Part shown: piece by piece, positions 1-9,678 of the stretch | Layout of the letters: every line of letters starts with the position of its first letter | How positions within the stretch are numbered: the stretch's first letter is position 1 | Source: Coprinellus micaceus | Taxonomy: Eukaryota; Basidiomycota; Agaricomycetes; Agaricales; Psathyrellaceae | Direction of reading: 5' to 3' | Assembly (NCBI GenBank): GCA_951394405.1 | Contig: OX596346.1 | Span: 434,001 to 498,000, forward strand | DNA: 64,000 bases | Translations under genes and position numbers: made by a program | The notes under the pieces: model-generated | Databases searched by the model: none | The model's input: only the letters and a program-made list of their open reading frames with translations | Told to the model about the DNA's origin: nothing

Positions 1-2082
1 CCTGCTGGCCGATCATCATCTTCAACTATAATCTCCCACCCGAGCTTCGTTTCGGTATTCATCGAATCCTGTGTGTTGGCGTCGTGCCTGGGCCCAACAA
101 ACCAGCCGATTTCGACTCGTTTCTCTGGCCCCTTGTGCAGGAGCTGCTCCAGCTGGCGGCAGGGGTGAAGACGTTCGACAAGGTGAAGTCGGAGCTGTTC
201 ATGCTCCGTGCATACCCAATTGTCGGCTTTGGCGACTACCCTGCGATCTCCATGGTCCTTCAAATGAAGGGCCACAACGGGATCTTCCCCTGCCGGATGT
301 GCCTCATCGAGGGTTTGCGTATCCCTGGACATCGCTCCAACACCCACTATGTTCCACTCAAGCGCTCGAACCATCCAGACGTCATCGCCAATGCCACGAG
401 GCGGAAGGTCGTTGAATATGATCCCAATGACCTGCCACTTCGAACCTCGACCCAATTCATGAAGCATGCTCGCCTAGTTCAGTTCGCCGAGTCCGAAGCA
501 CGCGCAGACGAGCTCAGCATGGGCTGTGGAATCAAGGGTATCCCACTGCTTTCATGCCTCCCATCCCTCTTCTTTCCGACGTCCTTCCCATTTGACTTCA
601 TGCATCTAGTCTACGAGAACTTGATCAAGAATTTGGTCAAGTTGTGGACTGGAACGTTTAAAGATCTCGACCACGAGGATCAGGACTACTATCTTACACC
701 CTCGGTATGGAGTGCGATTGGCGCTGCGACAGCACAGTCTGGATCGACGATTCCCAGCGCTTATGGTGCTCGCCCTCGGAACATCGCAGAGAAGGCATCC
801 CATGTCACAGCTGACGCTTGGTCATTCTGGGCACTGTATCTGGGCCCCGTCTTGCTTCAACGCCGGTTCAAGAATGCGGATTTTTACAATCACTTCATAG
901 AGTTGGTCAAGCTCATCAACCTCTGTCTTCTCTTCACCATCACGAAGGAGCAAATTCAACAGATACGCACTGGATTCCAGAAGTGGGTCGTTGAGTATGA
1001 GAGGTAAAGTCTGACGCCGTGTATCCACAAACGACCACCTGACACATATATCTAGGCTCTATTATCAGGAGGACCCTGGGCGCCTTTCAACATGCCCTGT
1101 TACGGTTCATGCACTGCTCCATATCGCAGACGGGATCGAAGCATGTGGTCCAGTCTGGGCATATTGGGCATTCCCCATGGAGCGCTTCTGCGGCTTCCTT
1201 GGAAAGGCGATCAAGAACAGACGATTCCCGTTTGCAAACCTTGACACATACTGTGTGTCTCACGCGCAGCTGTCTCATATCTGCAATCGGTTTAATCTCC
1301 ACGAGACACTGTCGTTCAAGCCGTCGAAAGAGACACGCGCTCGGACAGAAACCTATATCAACTCTCCTGAATGTACGCCCAGTTTCCATTCTCCGGATCA
1401 CAACAACGGCTCACAGAACGTCGAATAGACCAGGGATACGCGCTGGTTCAGCCTTGTTACAAGAACGTTGAACTCACACCGGGTATGAAGGACAAGATTG
1501 TTGGTGCCCTAGCGACCAAGTTCAAGACCAACTCAGCAGCCGTCGAACCCTACTTCGATCCGGCAAGCGTCGAAATATATGGGCGCCTTCGTCAAACCTT
1601 TTCAGAGGCTGGAGAGACCATGATTGCGTCCTGTGTGGTCTCCCCTACACAGGACGACCACCGTGATGCTTCGTTTGTTCGGGTGAGCTTGACGGTCTAT
1701 TAATTGACCACCTGAGGATATGTGGCTGATGATACATCTGCAGTACGTTCTTGAGGTAGATGTTAACGCAAAGCATCGAAACATGCCCGTTCAATTCACC
1801 GACGAAACCTCATATGGCCAACTGCTCTACCTTTTCCTAGTCCGGATGCCTTGTGCACCGCCGCTCGGCATCACAGCACCACAAGCGGTTGCCCTGGCCG
1901 CAATCCAACACTGCGACGTCGAATTGGAGGACGCCAATCTAGATATCCACTACTACCAGCACACAACTTACACCGAGGTCGTTGAGGTGCAGGCCATTCA
2001 GGCGCTAGTCGGCCGTGTGGCGTGGGATGGATGGTGGGCCATTATCGACCGGAGTGGAGGCGTCCAGAGTAGCGACGCATGA
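1..2082 (+). CDS. Tnp2-family CACTA transposase, 5' partial, possibly frame-broken
   Basis: The frame is open from base 3, so the gene begins upstream of the window. Visible motifs are those I know from agaricomycete Tnp2 transposases: FDSFLWPLVQELLQLA, MKGHNGIFPCRMC, LPLRT, GIKGIPLL, FPFDFMHLVYENLIKN and GSTIPSAYGARPRNI. Exon 1 ends at 1003 (GTAAAG donor) and exon 2 starts at 1056, giving ERLYYQEDPGRLSTCPVTVH, then FPMERFCGFLGKAIKNRRFP. Around 1365-1400 the frame changes with no good intron, so either a small intron is missed or there is a frameshift. The next segment (VELTPGMKDKIVGALATKF) donates at 1683 and accepts at 1743, then reads YVLEVDVNAKHRNM to a stop at 2082. The family cuts and rejoins CACTA ends. 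This copy may no longer be functional. Confidence 0.75.
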
Positions 2083-2277
2083 GGAACACCCCGTACAGAT
2101 GACCCTGTACAGATACCACAATATATACAAGAGCTTTTTGTAGCGTGAGCATCGCGCCAGCCTCCAGCAAGTGTAAACAGAATGATCGATCATTTGGCAC
2201 GACACAATACACTGTTACTCCCACCCACGTCTACGTCAACCTAGAACAATACTCCAACCACCTCAACGCCAGCCTAC

Positions 2278-3170
2278 ATGTCAATTCCCTCATCCAGGAC
2301 CACGCTCAGAAACAACCCCAAGGCCAAAATTAGGCTGCACCCCATGATGGATGACCCGGAGTTCTGCAACGCCGTGAAATCCCAGGGATTGTTTGGCGGC
2401 GACGCCCTGTCTCGAGCTTCTCGCTTTACACAGGGATCATCGAGCAACAAGGCGGGCAAGCAGGTAAGCACTTTTTCACCTGGGCGATGTTATTTCTCTG
2501 CAAAGAGTGTGAGCACTGACGCCACATGTGGAAGGCTGCCACATGCACCTATAATCTCAGGTCGAAGCTCTCGAAAGCGCGTGAACGCTCTCGCTCTCCC
2601 TCCGCTCGCATTGCTGAGGAGTCGTATCCAGGCCAGCTCTTCACGCCTGTCGAATCGAACTTGGTCCCTCGTAGGTTCGCCAATACCCCGGAGACAGAAA
2701 TTGTCAGCTCCACTGGCCCTGTCTCCCCCGAGCTTCAGCAAGGAAGGGTGACTGCAACCCGCTCCGATAATGGAATGGGAGAGCTCGACGACAACGTCCA
2801 GGTTCCTCCTTTGCCAGCTGGTGACATGGCGGGTCCTCTCACCCAAGACGGCAACAGGGATAACGAAGATTTGGCGATGGAAGACGCCACAAGTGAAAAC
2901 GGAGATGCAGAGGATCCAGGAATGGCGGATGGAGACAACGATACCCAGGAAGCCATAGAACCTCCCCAGGCCATAGACGTCCCTGGTGCAGCTGGCGAGC
3001 CTCCTCACTTCGACCCAGGCAGGGTTGAGCACCGCCAGATCCGACTGCAGCTCGCCCAAGAGGAGATGGAGTTGGAGGTCTTGGCGAACCAGAAACTGGT
3101 TCTGGACACTCAGCTCCAGCTGCACGAGCAGAAGAGGAACCGTCTCGAGGCCATGTTAGGAATGTTCTAG
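2278..3170 (+). CDS. Second ORF of the CACTA element, 273-residue coiled-coil protein of unknown function
   Basis: Two exons fit: 2278-2463 (donor GTAAGC) and 2535-3170 (acceptor GGAAG), both phase 0, giving 273 residues. The start is the first ATG of the open frame (MSIPSSRTTLRNN). The middle is rich in Arg/Ser (SKARERSRSPSARI), then acidic and low-complexity (about residues 130-200). The last 50 residues look like a coiled coil (LQLAQEEMELEVLANQKLVL). CACTA elements usually encode a second DNA-binding or accessory protein beside the transposase. The position, co-orientation and charge pattern suit that role, but no sequence family is recognised. Confidence 0.55.
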
Positions 3171-3815
3171 GAGCGGACTAGTCAGGTGCCACGGAGAATC
3201 GGGCGATGGAAACATATATGTATTGTGGAACGAAGGTTTTAGATGTAAACGGGTGACATGTAATGAATATGATAAAGGGTTGAAGAAATCGAACGGTCCT
3301 GTGTCAAGGTCGGAGTCACCGCAACATCCGTGGGGGTGCGTGCATGCTACCAGCAACTCTCGCCTTCCACAGAGCGAGGGGCAGGGTCTAGAACAAGGAA
3401 GCAACAGTAACGACGCACCTTTGACCCATTCCAACCGTCCGAAAGTCATGGACAAACCCCCAAAACACTTGGCATTGCTCGAACGTCGATGTCGGCAGTG
3501 GGCAAGGCACAAACCCCCAACAACATCCTCCAGCAGATGACCCCGTTCCGTGAGTCGGTCTTCGGGGGAGGCACGTCTGGGCCACTATGTCGCGAGGAGG
3601 TGCGAAATCGAGCGTCAGATGTAGTGCAAGAAGGCAAGACCCCTGACCAATGGCAAATTGGCGGCGCCAAAGCACTACTCGGTCGTCCAACGGGGCTTGC
3701 CCAGGGGCATAGTAGAAGGGAGAGAGGAACGGGAGGGTGTTCTGTCAGACGACATGAGGGGGCAGAGGAACAAGAGCGATGAACAAGCGCGATGCCAGCG
3801 AACGCCGGCCTGTGA
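3171..3815. other. Untranslated interior of the CACTA element
   Basis: No supported gene. Short open frames on both strands lack splice context or recognisable motifs. The stretch links the second ORF to the subterminal repeats. Confidence 0.5.
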
Positions 3816-4045
3816 ACCCGTCGCCCGGGTTATCCCCCTTTGGTAAACCCGTCACACGAGTTATGGGCGTAGCGCCCAGGCGGCAGACGGGTAGATGGTA
3901 CCCGTGGCTGACACGGGTACACGGAGACCCGTCTCAATAACCCGTCAATTGGGTTGACTGAGCCCACCGGTGGGGCTAACCCGGCAGGCTCGGTTTCCAA
4001 AATTCTCACCCAACCCGTCGTCTGGTTTATTTCCGGTCGACGGGT
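3816..4045. repeat. CACTA subterminal repeats, nine ACCCGT/ACGGGT hexamers
   Basis: ACCCGT starts at 3816, 3847, 3900, 3927, 3940 and 4013. Its reverse complement ACGGGT starts at 3887, 3913 and 4040. Nine hits in 230 bp, in both orientations and next to the terminus, match the transposase-binding subterminal repeats of known CACTA elements. Degenerate copies (such as CCCGGGTTA near 3824) lie among them. Confidence 0.8.
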
Positions 4046-4054
4046 TATAACAAT

Positions 4055-4074
4055 CCGCCGTGGGGCGCATAGTG
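4055..4074 (-). repeat. Right terminal inverted repeat of the CACTA element
   Basis: Read on the minus strand the end is CACTATGCGCCCCACGGCGG. It begins with the diagnostic CACTA and lies 25 bp outside the last subterminal hexamer. The partner end is outside the window. Confidence 0.7.
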
Positions 4075-4263
4075 GTCAACGTCATGGACCGGTGGCAGGG
4101 GAATTGTTTGTAGGAGTGTTTCCGCCGTTTCGAGGTCCCACGGCGATTCTGAGCTACACACAGCGGGCTAGATCAAATCGAGACCTATATCACCTTATCC
4201 TTCGTTCCAAGGGATACTTCGCGCAAGGGGAAACGGTGCTTAGGCGCTTGTTCAATCAAGGCC

Positions 4264-4295
4264 ATCTTATCTTATCGGAACCGATGACTCAGCAT
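4264..4295 (+). promoter_or_regulatory. Double-GATA plus TGACTCAGCA box upstream of SOD-A
   Basis: ATCTTATCTTATCGG (two GATAAG sites on the minus strand) is followed 7 bp later by TGACTCAGCA (4285-4294), the AP-1/Gcn4 core extended as in bZIP antioxidant elements. The same arrangement precedes seven other SOD copies. A GCGCTT repeat lies about 20 bp upstream. Confidence 0.6.
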
Positions 4296-4610
4296 GATCT
4301 CTTGGCAGCAATGATGACGGCGCGAGTATCCCTCTGCTTGCTCTCGACGTTATACTTGGAGGAGCTGGTGACCGACAAACCAGCGCCCTCTGCCTCGCCT
4401 CTGCTCTACCCGTACAAGATACGATCGTGGTCCCGCTTGGGCGGGTTGGGCTCAGGCACCGGGTCCCAGTTTCCAGGACAGAGCAGCCTGGGTTTGACGA
4501 GGCGACCGTTCGAGTGGAGGTTACACCTTTTTACCTCTCATATCGGGTCCCTCGTATGTCGCCTCAAAACCCGCCCAGCCACACCCAATGAACCACCCCC
4601 AGGAAGCAAG

Positions 4611-5655
4611 GTGTAGAACACCCTCCCCCCCGCCTTACGCCTACGACGCCCTCGGGTCCTACATCAGCCAATAGATCACGACTTTTCGCCACACCAAGCG
4701 CCGCCCTACTTAGGCCGACGCCATCAACCCCCTTGAGGCTGCGTACGCCAAGCCCGGCTACCCAAGGAGAGAATCGCCCTCCATGCGATATTGAAGTTCA
4801 ACGGAGGAGGTGCGTCCCATTCGATCTCCCTGAGATCAGTATCTAATTTATGCTCTGATCTATGTGTCACCCCCTATTCTCATACTCACCCACCGACCCT
4901 CGACCCCGTCTCCTGGAAGAGCCTCGCCCCTTCCGCCGCTGTCAACAAGGGTACCGGCGGTGTCCTCAAGGACGGCCCTCTCAAGCGGGCTGTCGATTCC
5001 GCCTTTGGGTCGCTTGATAACCTCAAGAACGAGTTCAACACTGCGACCCTTGGGATTCAGGGATCTGGATGGGGGTGGCTCGTACGTTCATTCATTCGTT
5101 CACTTTTCTTTCGTGGATTTGGAGGGTTGGAATACCGGCAGAGATAGTAAGAAGTGATACTGGCGCACCCAACAGGGCTACAACACCCAGACGAAGCGCC
5201 TCGAGATCGCTACCACCGCCAACCAGGACCCCCTCCTCGGCCTCGTCCCCATCATCGGCGTCGACATCTGGGAGCACGCTTTCTACCTCCAGTACCTTAA
5301 CGTCAAGGCCGACGTGAGTGTTTATCTCAGTCGTTTTCATTTCTGTTCTTTCCCTAGTCGACGTCGTGAGACTCGCGTCTCTCCTTCCTTCACCGCGTTC
5401 CGCGAATGTTTTGCCTTCGTTCCTTTGACCCCTCCTACTTTCGCTCTTCCCTTCCTCGGTGCTTCGACGTCCGTCGTCCTGTTTCGCGTTCCTTCATTCG
5501 ACGCGGTCGCTCGTATGCTTCTGTATCATGGGCTGTTGTGCTAAACGCTCGTTAATCCACCCATCCCGTAGTACCTCACCGCCATCTGGAACGTGATCAA
5601 CTACGAGGAGGCTGAGGCTCGTTACGTCGAGGCTGCCGGTGCTTCCAAGCTCTAA
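4611..5655 (+). pseudogene. SOD-A: Fe/Mn superoxide dismutase copy, C-terminal half intact, N-terminal half broken
   Basis: Fe/Mn SODs convert superoxide to peroxide and oxygen. Exon 1 (4611-4809) has lost the start (GTGTAG where SOD-F has ATGTCG). It has stops after SYISQ and before ADAIN, and Arg replaces the first metal-ligand His of the LHHTKHH motif (it reads FRHTKRR). It ends ILKFNGGG. Exon 2 (about 4900-5081) lacks the HVNHSLFW ligand segment but then reads [20 protein letters not shown] in frame. Exon 3 (5176-5313) carries [18 protein letters not shown], with the Asp and His metal ligands present. Exon 4 (5572-5655) ends AIWNVINYEEAEARYVEA then ASKL and a stop. There is no mitochondrial presequence in the family (see SOD-F), so the ancestor was probably a cytosolic Mn-SOD. 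It is the best preserved copy but not functional as it stands. Confidence 0.85.
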
Positions 5656-7684
5656 GCGCCCACCTGTCTTGTTTCGACCAGGTGAGTCATCTTCCTTCGT
5701 GTATGAGCGGTTAACGGGACAGCTGATGAGAATGAGATAGGGTTTGAGGGTTAAATGAAGTGAAATCGGAGCGTACGAAGGAGTAGGAAATCGAAGAAAG
5801 TGTATTGGTACGAAACAATCTATGTTTGTTTGCGTCCGTGTTCTGTTCATTTTGGGGTGTTGGAATGAGTCGTTCGGTTACTGGGTACGTGTGGGTTAAT
5901 CTGTCTCCCGCCCATGCACTCTCAGTTCACCTTGCGTGGTCTGGTATTTGTCAGTAAGTTTCCTTCGCCTCACTTCTCCGCCGTGCGTCGAGGGGGGTAC
6001 CAGTTGGGTTTTCAGGGATGAGTTGGGGGAAGAACGACGGAGCGCCCGTCGACCCCTGCGCTCTTCGATCGCTTCGTGCAGCATTCAGTCGGATGCCCGG
6101 TGTTCCCTACCCTCCTCCCCGAGACCCGCCGCTACCCTACCCGAACCGAAACGTCACCTAGGAATTTGTGGTTTACGGATGCAGGGAAGGCTTGCGGCGT
6201 TCTCTAGCGCGCCTTGCACGGTTTGGGCCTGTTGGTCGTCCGCTCAGGGTCACGCGTTTATCTTCCACCAGGCCCGAGATGCCCACGGACTCGAAGCCGA
6301 ACGGGTAGGCGAGCGAGTAGGGACTTGGTTTGGCCTGAACTCAATACGCATTCTTCCCGTCGCCTCGTTGAGTGTTCGACCTCAGCTCTGAGCTGAATTG
6401 CCGGACCACGACGTTTGGACGTTTACGCCCCGCTCTTATTTTCGAGCAATAGCTCCAGCATTCCGCGATACTCTTCGTCCTGGGGATGCATTGGTTGCTG
6501 CGACTCACGGTCCGTACCCTATTTCCACTAACTCCCTCGTTGATCTCTTCGCTGCGATCAGTGCATCTTTTTGAATCACGCAAGATCTTCTTCTGTTCAT
6601 GTCCCGTTGGTCTTCAGGGCATTGTCATGCAGTTCCTCCCGCGAGCTCTCGGTGTTTTGCATTGGGGGTCGACCGAGGGACTTCCGTCAAGTTCGTACGA
6701 TTCTGGAATCTGGAGTAATCACCTTCGAGGATCGGGTTCAGCTTGGGTTCAGCCCAATCGGAGCACCAACATCAGAATATTCGGTGCACTGCACGCATTT
6801 GAGCGATTGTAATGCGGGCCTCTCTGATGATTACTCAAGTTCCTGTTCGCTCAAACCCTGGTCCCGCCCCAGAGTCGATAACCATATTTGCGGGACAACG
6901 TAATCAGAAGGCATCGAAGCTTGGTGTACGAAGAGATATCATATCATCTCCGTGGTAGGGCAGGGTTAGTGCTCGTCCATATCATGTGAAATAACGTTGC
7001 TCGTCCCCGCTTCTCATCTTGCTGGGTTCATTCTGCCCTGTATTGCCCTCCCCGGGACGTCATTTGGAGGACCTTAAGGTGTGTTGACCACTAGGAGTCG
7101 GAATCTGTCGACCTTTATGCGTGGCGGTTGGCTTTCTGCCGACCCCTTTTTGCCTTCCATCCCGTAACCCGGGTTCGCTTGCCCCATCATCGCCAAAGAT
7201 GAGTATGGGCTCATACTAGGATACGCTGATGGGATGGCTGTACTCCCTTCGGAATAGCTTGACAGATCATGTCGGTCTGTGAACAATCTCGCGTTTCCTC
7301 TGAGTCATCTACGTACCTGCGTTGAATCTACGGTCGTTTTGCAAGATGGGGTGATGTGGTCTTCAGTGGGAACACTGTGTCTGGACGGGCGCCTACCACC
7401 CGGGGTTCGTTGATACTTAGCAAGAACCCCTGAGCACACTTCGCACATCGACAGGACGCCCAAGGGAAGTTATCAAACTCGTTTGGGAGAATTCTGCCCG
7501 GGAGGTGTCTTCGATACCCCATGTGTACGGCGGAAGGGTTTTTCTGCTGGTATTGCGCGGCCATACTCCACTGGGTGGTTCTTGTGCGGATTGCTGTGAA
7601 CAATTAGAACGTCCGGAGCCCGGGAGATGTAGATCCCTTTCGAAAGTCAAATCAGAAGGTCCTAGGGCGCTTACGCAGGGCGTA
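5656..7684. other. SOD-A 3' flank and shared intergenic block 1
   Basis: The first 180 bp (GAGATAGGGTTTGAGGG, then TGTATTGGTACGAA) recur after SOD-C, E, G and H and are probably the old 3' untranslated region. From about 6900 to 7640 the sequence matches blocks at 15640-16560 and 23320-24140 (shared strings include ATCGAAGCTTGG, GAGATATCAT and ACGCCCAAG). No gene is supported between 5830 and 6900. Confidence 0.55.
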
Positions 7685-7692
7685 ATATAAAG
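7685..7692 (+). promoter_or_regulatory. TATA box of DUF6533 copy 1
   Basis: ATATAAAG lies about 90 bp before the ATG, at the same relative position as in the other copies. It is followed by a GGCTCATAGAGACC string shared with copies 4 and 7. Confidence 0.6.
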
Positions 7693-7777
7693 CGAGTTTT
7701 TGGCTCATAGAGACCGCCGCTGCCCCATACCACACTTCACTGACAGTATCCAACCGCTCCCGGTGACACAAAGGAAG

Positions 7778-9678
7778 ATGGTGATGTCAGCGAAGCAAAT
7801 TCAAGCCGTCGCAGACGCGGTCGCTATGTGGCGAATGCAAGAAGTGCGCGTTTATTCCCTTTGTGGCCGTATAGAATGCTTGTTGATGACTGACCGTAGT
7901 ACATTACTAGTGCGTGCCAATGGGGCAGGCTGTATGTCAAAGCTGACCTGTGAATAGTCGCCTTTTTTTGCCTCTATGTGAGTTACCATGACTTTCTTTC
8001 CTTATAACTGTCTGAATCGAGACCGGCGAAGGTATATTATGTTTTAACGACTCTAGCCGAAGAGGTGGGTACGCAAGTCACTCTGGTAGTCCAGCCTTCT
8101 GACGTGTTAATAACCAGGTTTCAATTGTTTTGCCTCAACGGTGGAGTCGAGGCAAGATGCTCTACCTGGTTATCCGATATTGGCTACTAGTCTACATTTC
8201 TCTACAGTATACCAGTGAGTAAGAAATGGCCCATGGCGTGATAGGATTATCGCCACTAACAGCTTAACTCTCCTTACAAAGGAGACTACAGGAACTACTC
8301 TTCGATATCCCCAAACGTGAGCCCGCTGACCGTGCTGTGCACCTTTACCCCAACTATTTTGACCTTGCACTTTGCAGGCGTGCAAGGCGATTCTTGTTGT
8401 CTATGAGGGTGGGTTTTCCCACCCATGTAAAGGCTCTGGAGGACGAAGGTTGATAACACTTGTAACAGCGATTCGCAACATTGGAGTTCTTGCATGCGAT
8501 CGTGGGTCTTAAACCACCATCCTCCGCTGCAGGCACGCTTAAACCTCAAACCACAGTTTCACTGGCGCTATGTCTCGGGGCCCTGCTTCAGGCAAAGCGA
8601 CTCTATCTCCTCGCGGCGGTCATTCTTACCTGCGTGCGTCGACCCCTGTAAGAGCCCTTTCTTTGCTGCACCACTCTGACCGTTTGTATGAGACAGGGCA
8701 TCCCCTTTGTCAATGCGGTCGTGGGTCTGGTGTCACGTATTCAATATCCAGGTGAGTCATTAACGGAGGCCAATCATGACGGTACTAGAATTACGCACAT
8801 GTCTTCGCTAAGCGAAACCCGTTTCCCGCCTCGACATCGAACTGGGCTACCCTTGCTACCTTCCCTCGACTAAGCAATGGTCTGAGCAGTCCATCCTTTA
8901 CGTTGGCCGCGACATTCGTTCGTACATGAACCTTGTAGCAACTACCCGTGCGATACTCTTAACACCACTGCTGCAGATGGGGTGTAGAGAACTGACGTTG
9001 AAGCATAGTTCTAGTTCTGTTGGGTGTTGTCACACTAGTTTGCCGCTACAAGGGTCAGAGTGGCCGCTTGGTCCAGGTCATACGTCGGGATGGTAGTATC
9101 CACTACCTGGCCCTCTTAGGTTGGTCATGTTGGTGTCCATGTACGTTCCGTGTCATTGACGATTCATGACACGTAATAAATAGCCATCAGGATGGGCGCC
9201 GCCATCACCCGGACGCCTGCAGTCATCTCGGTATGTCGCAGTGGACACCATGAATTAGGTTGTACATTGACATTTAATGCAGGTCTCGGAGGTGGATAGT
9301 ATCCCCATGGTTATGTGAGTTCTATAGGTTGGCACATGGGGACTATAATTTTAACTGAGGTTGGGGTTTAGGGTTATGAGCAGGTGCGTCAGGCGCGATG
9401 CTTGCCCGGTAATGTCCTAACCCTACCCCCACAGCACGAACCAGGTCATGATGTCAATCCTCGCCCAACGACTCCTCATCAACATGCGCAAAGTCGACTA
9501 CATGGGTTCGGAACCCATCGCCTCCAAGCTCCTCTTCGCGCCACCCCCACCTGGATCGGAGGACGACCTCGACGGCGATTTTGACTCGTTTGAGATGAAC
9601 CCAGAGCCTTCGGGCTCGCATGATCGGGGCGAGGCGTCCAAGGGACCCGAGGAGGGAGAGACGATTAACAACGTCTGA
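7778..9678 (+). CDS. DUF6533-type multipass membrane protein, copy 1 (intact, 345 residues)
   Basis: Fifteen exons join into one open frame: 7778-7843, 7958-7977, 8022-8064, 8118-8214, 8282-8316, 8378-8408, 8469-8501, 8557-8633, 8697-8751, 8813-8947, 9009-9119, 9184-9230, 9283-9314, 9372-9383, 9435-9678. Every intron has GT-AG ends and the phase seen in the other copies. The N-terminal core reads VYYVLTTLAEE, then LPQRWSRGKMLYLVIRY, matching the DUF6533 pattern of YDYLLTL-EEV followed by W-KW--GK-LYF--RY known from basidiomycete membrane proteins. Hydrophobic segments follow in exon 4, exon 8 (LSLALCLGALLQ), exon 9 and exon 11. Exon 10 has the conserved ELGYPCY. The tail is acidic (GSEDDLDGDFDSFEM). 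Function is unknown; the topology suggests a receptor- or sensor-like plasma-membrane protein. The start is the first of two in-frame ATGs. Confidence 0.8.

Larger units (their letters stand above)
1..4074 (+). mobile_element. CACTA (EnSpm-like) DNA transposon, right-hand part
   Basis: The block holds a Tnp2-type transposase tail, a second spliced ORF, a run of short subterminal motifs in both orientations (3816-4045) and a terminal TAGTG at 4070-4074, which read on the other strand gives CACTA. That order, transposase then accessory ORF then subterminal repeats then CACTA end, is the known architecture of CACTA elements. The left end lies before the window, so the 3-bp target duplication (GTC follows the end at 4075-4077) cannot be confirmed. 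The element ends about 190 bp before the upstream box of SOD-A, so it appears to have inserted next to, or at the edge of, the tandem array. Confidence 0.8.

Noticed and set aside
5176..5655. SOD-A as a functional superoxide dismutase
   Set aside because: Exons 3 and 4 are clean, but exon 1 has lost its start, has two stops and has lost the first His ligand, and exon 2 lacks the second His-ligand motif.
8533..8560. Exon 8 of DUF6533 copy 1 starting at the earlier acceptor CTGCAG
   Set aside because: That AG exists only in copy 1. The acceptor 24 bp later (AG before TTTCACTGG) is present and in phase in all eight copies.
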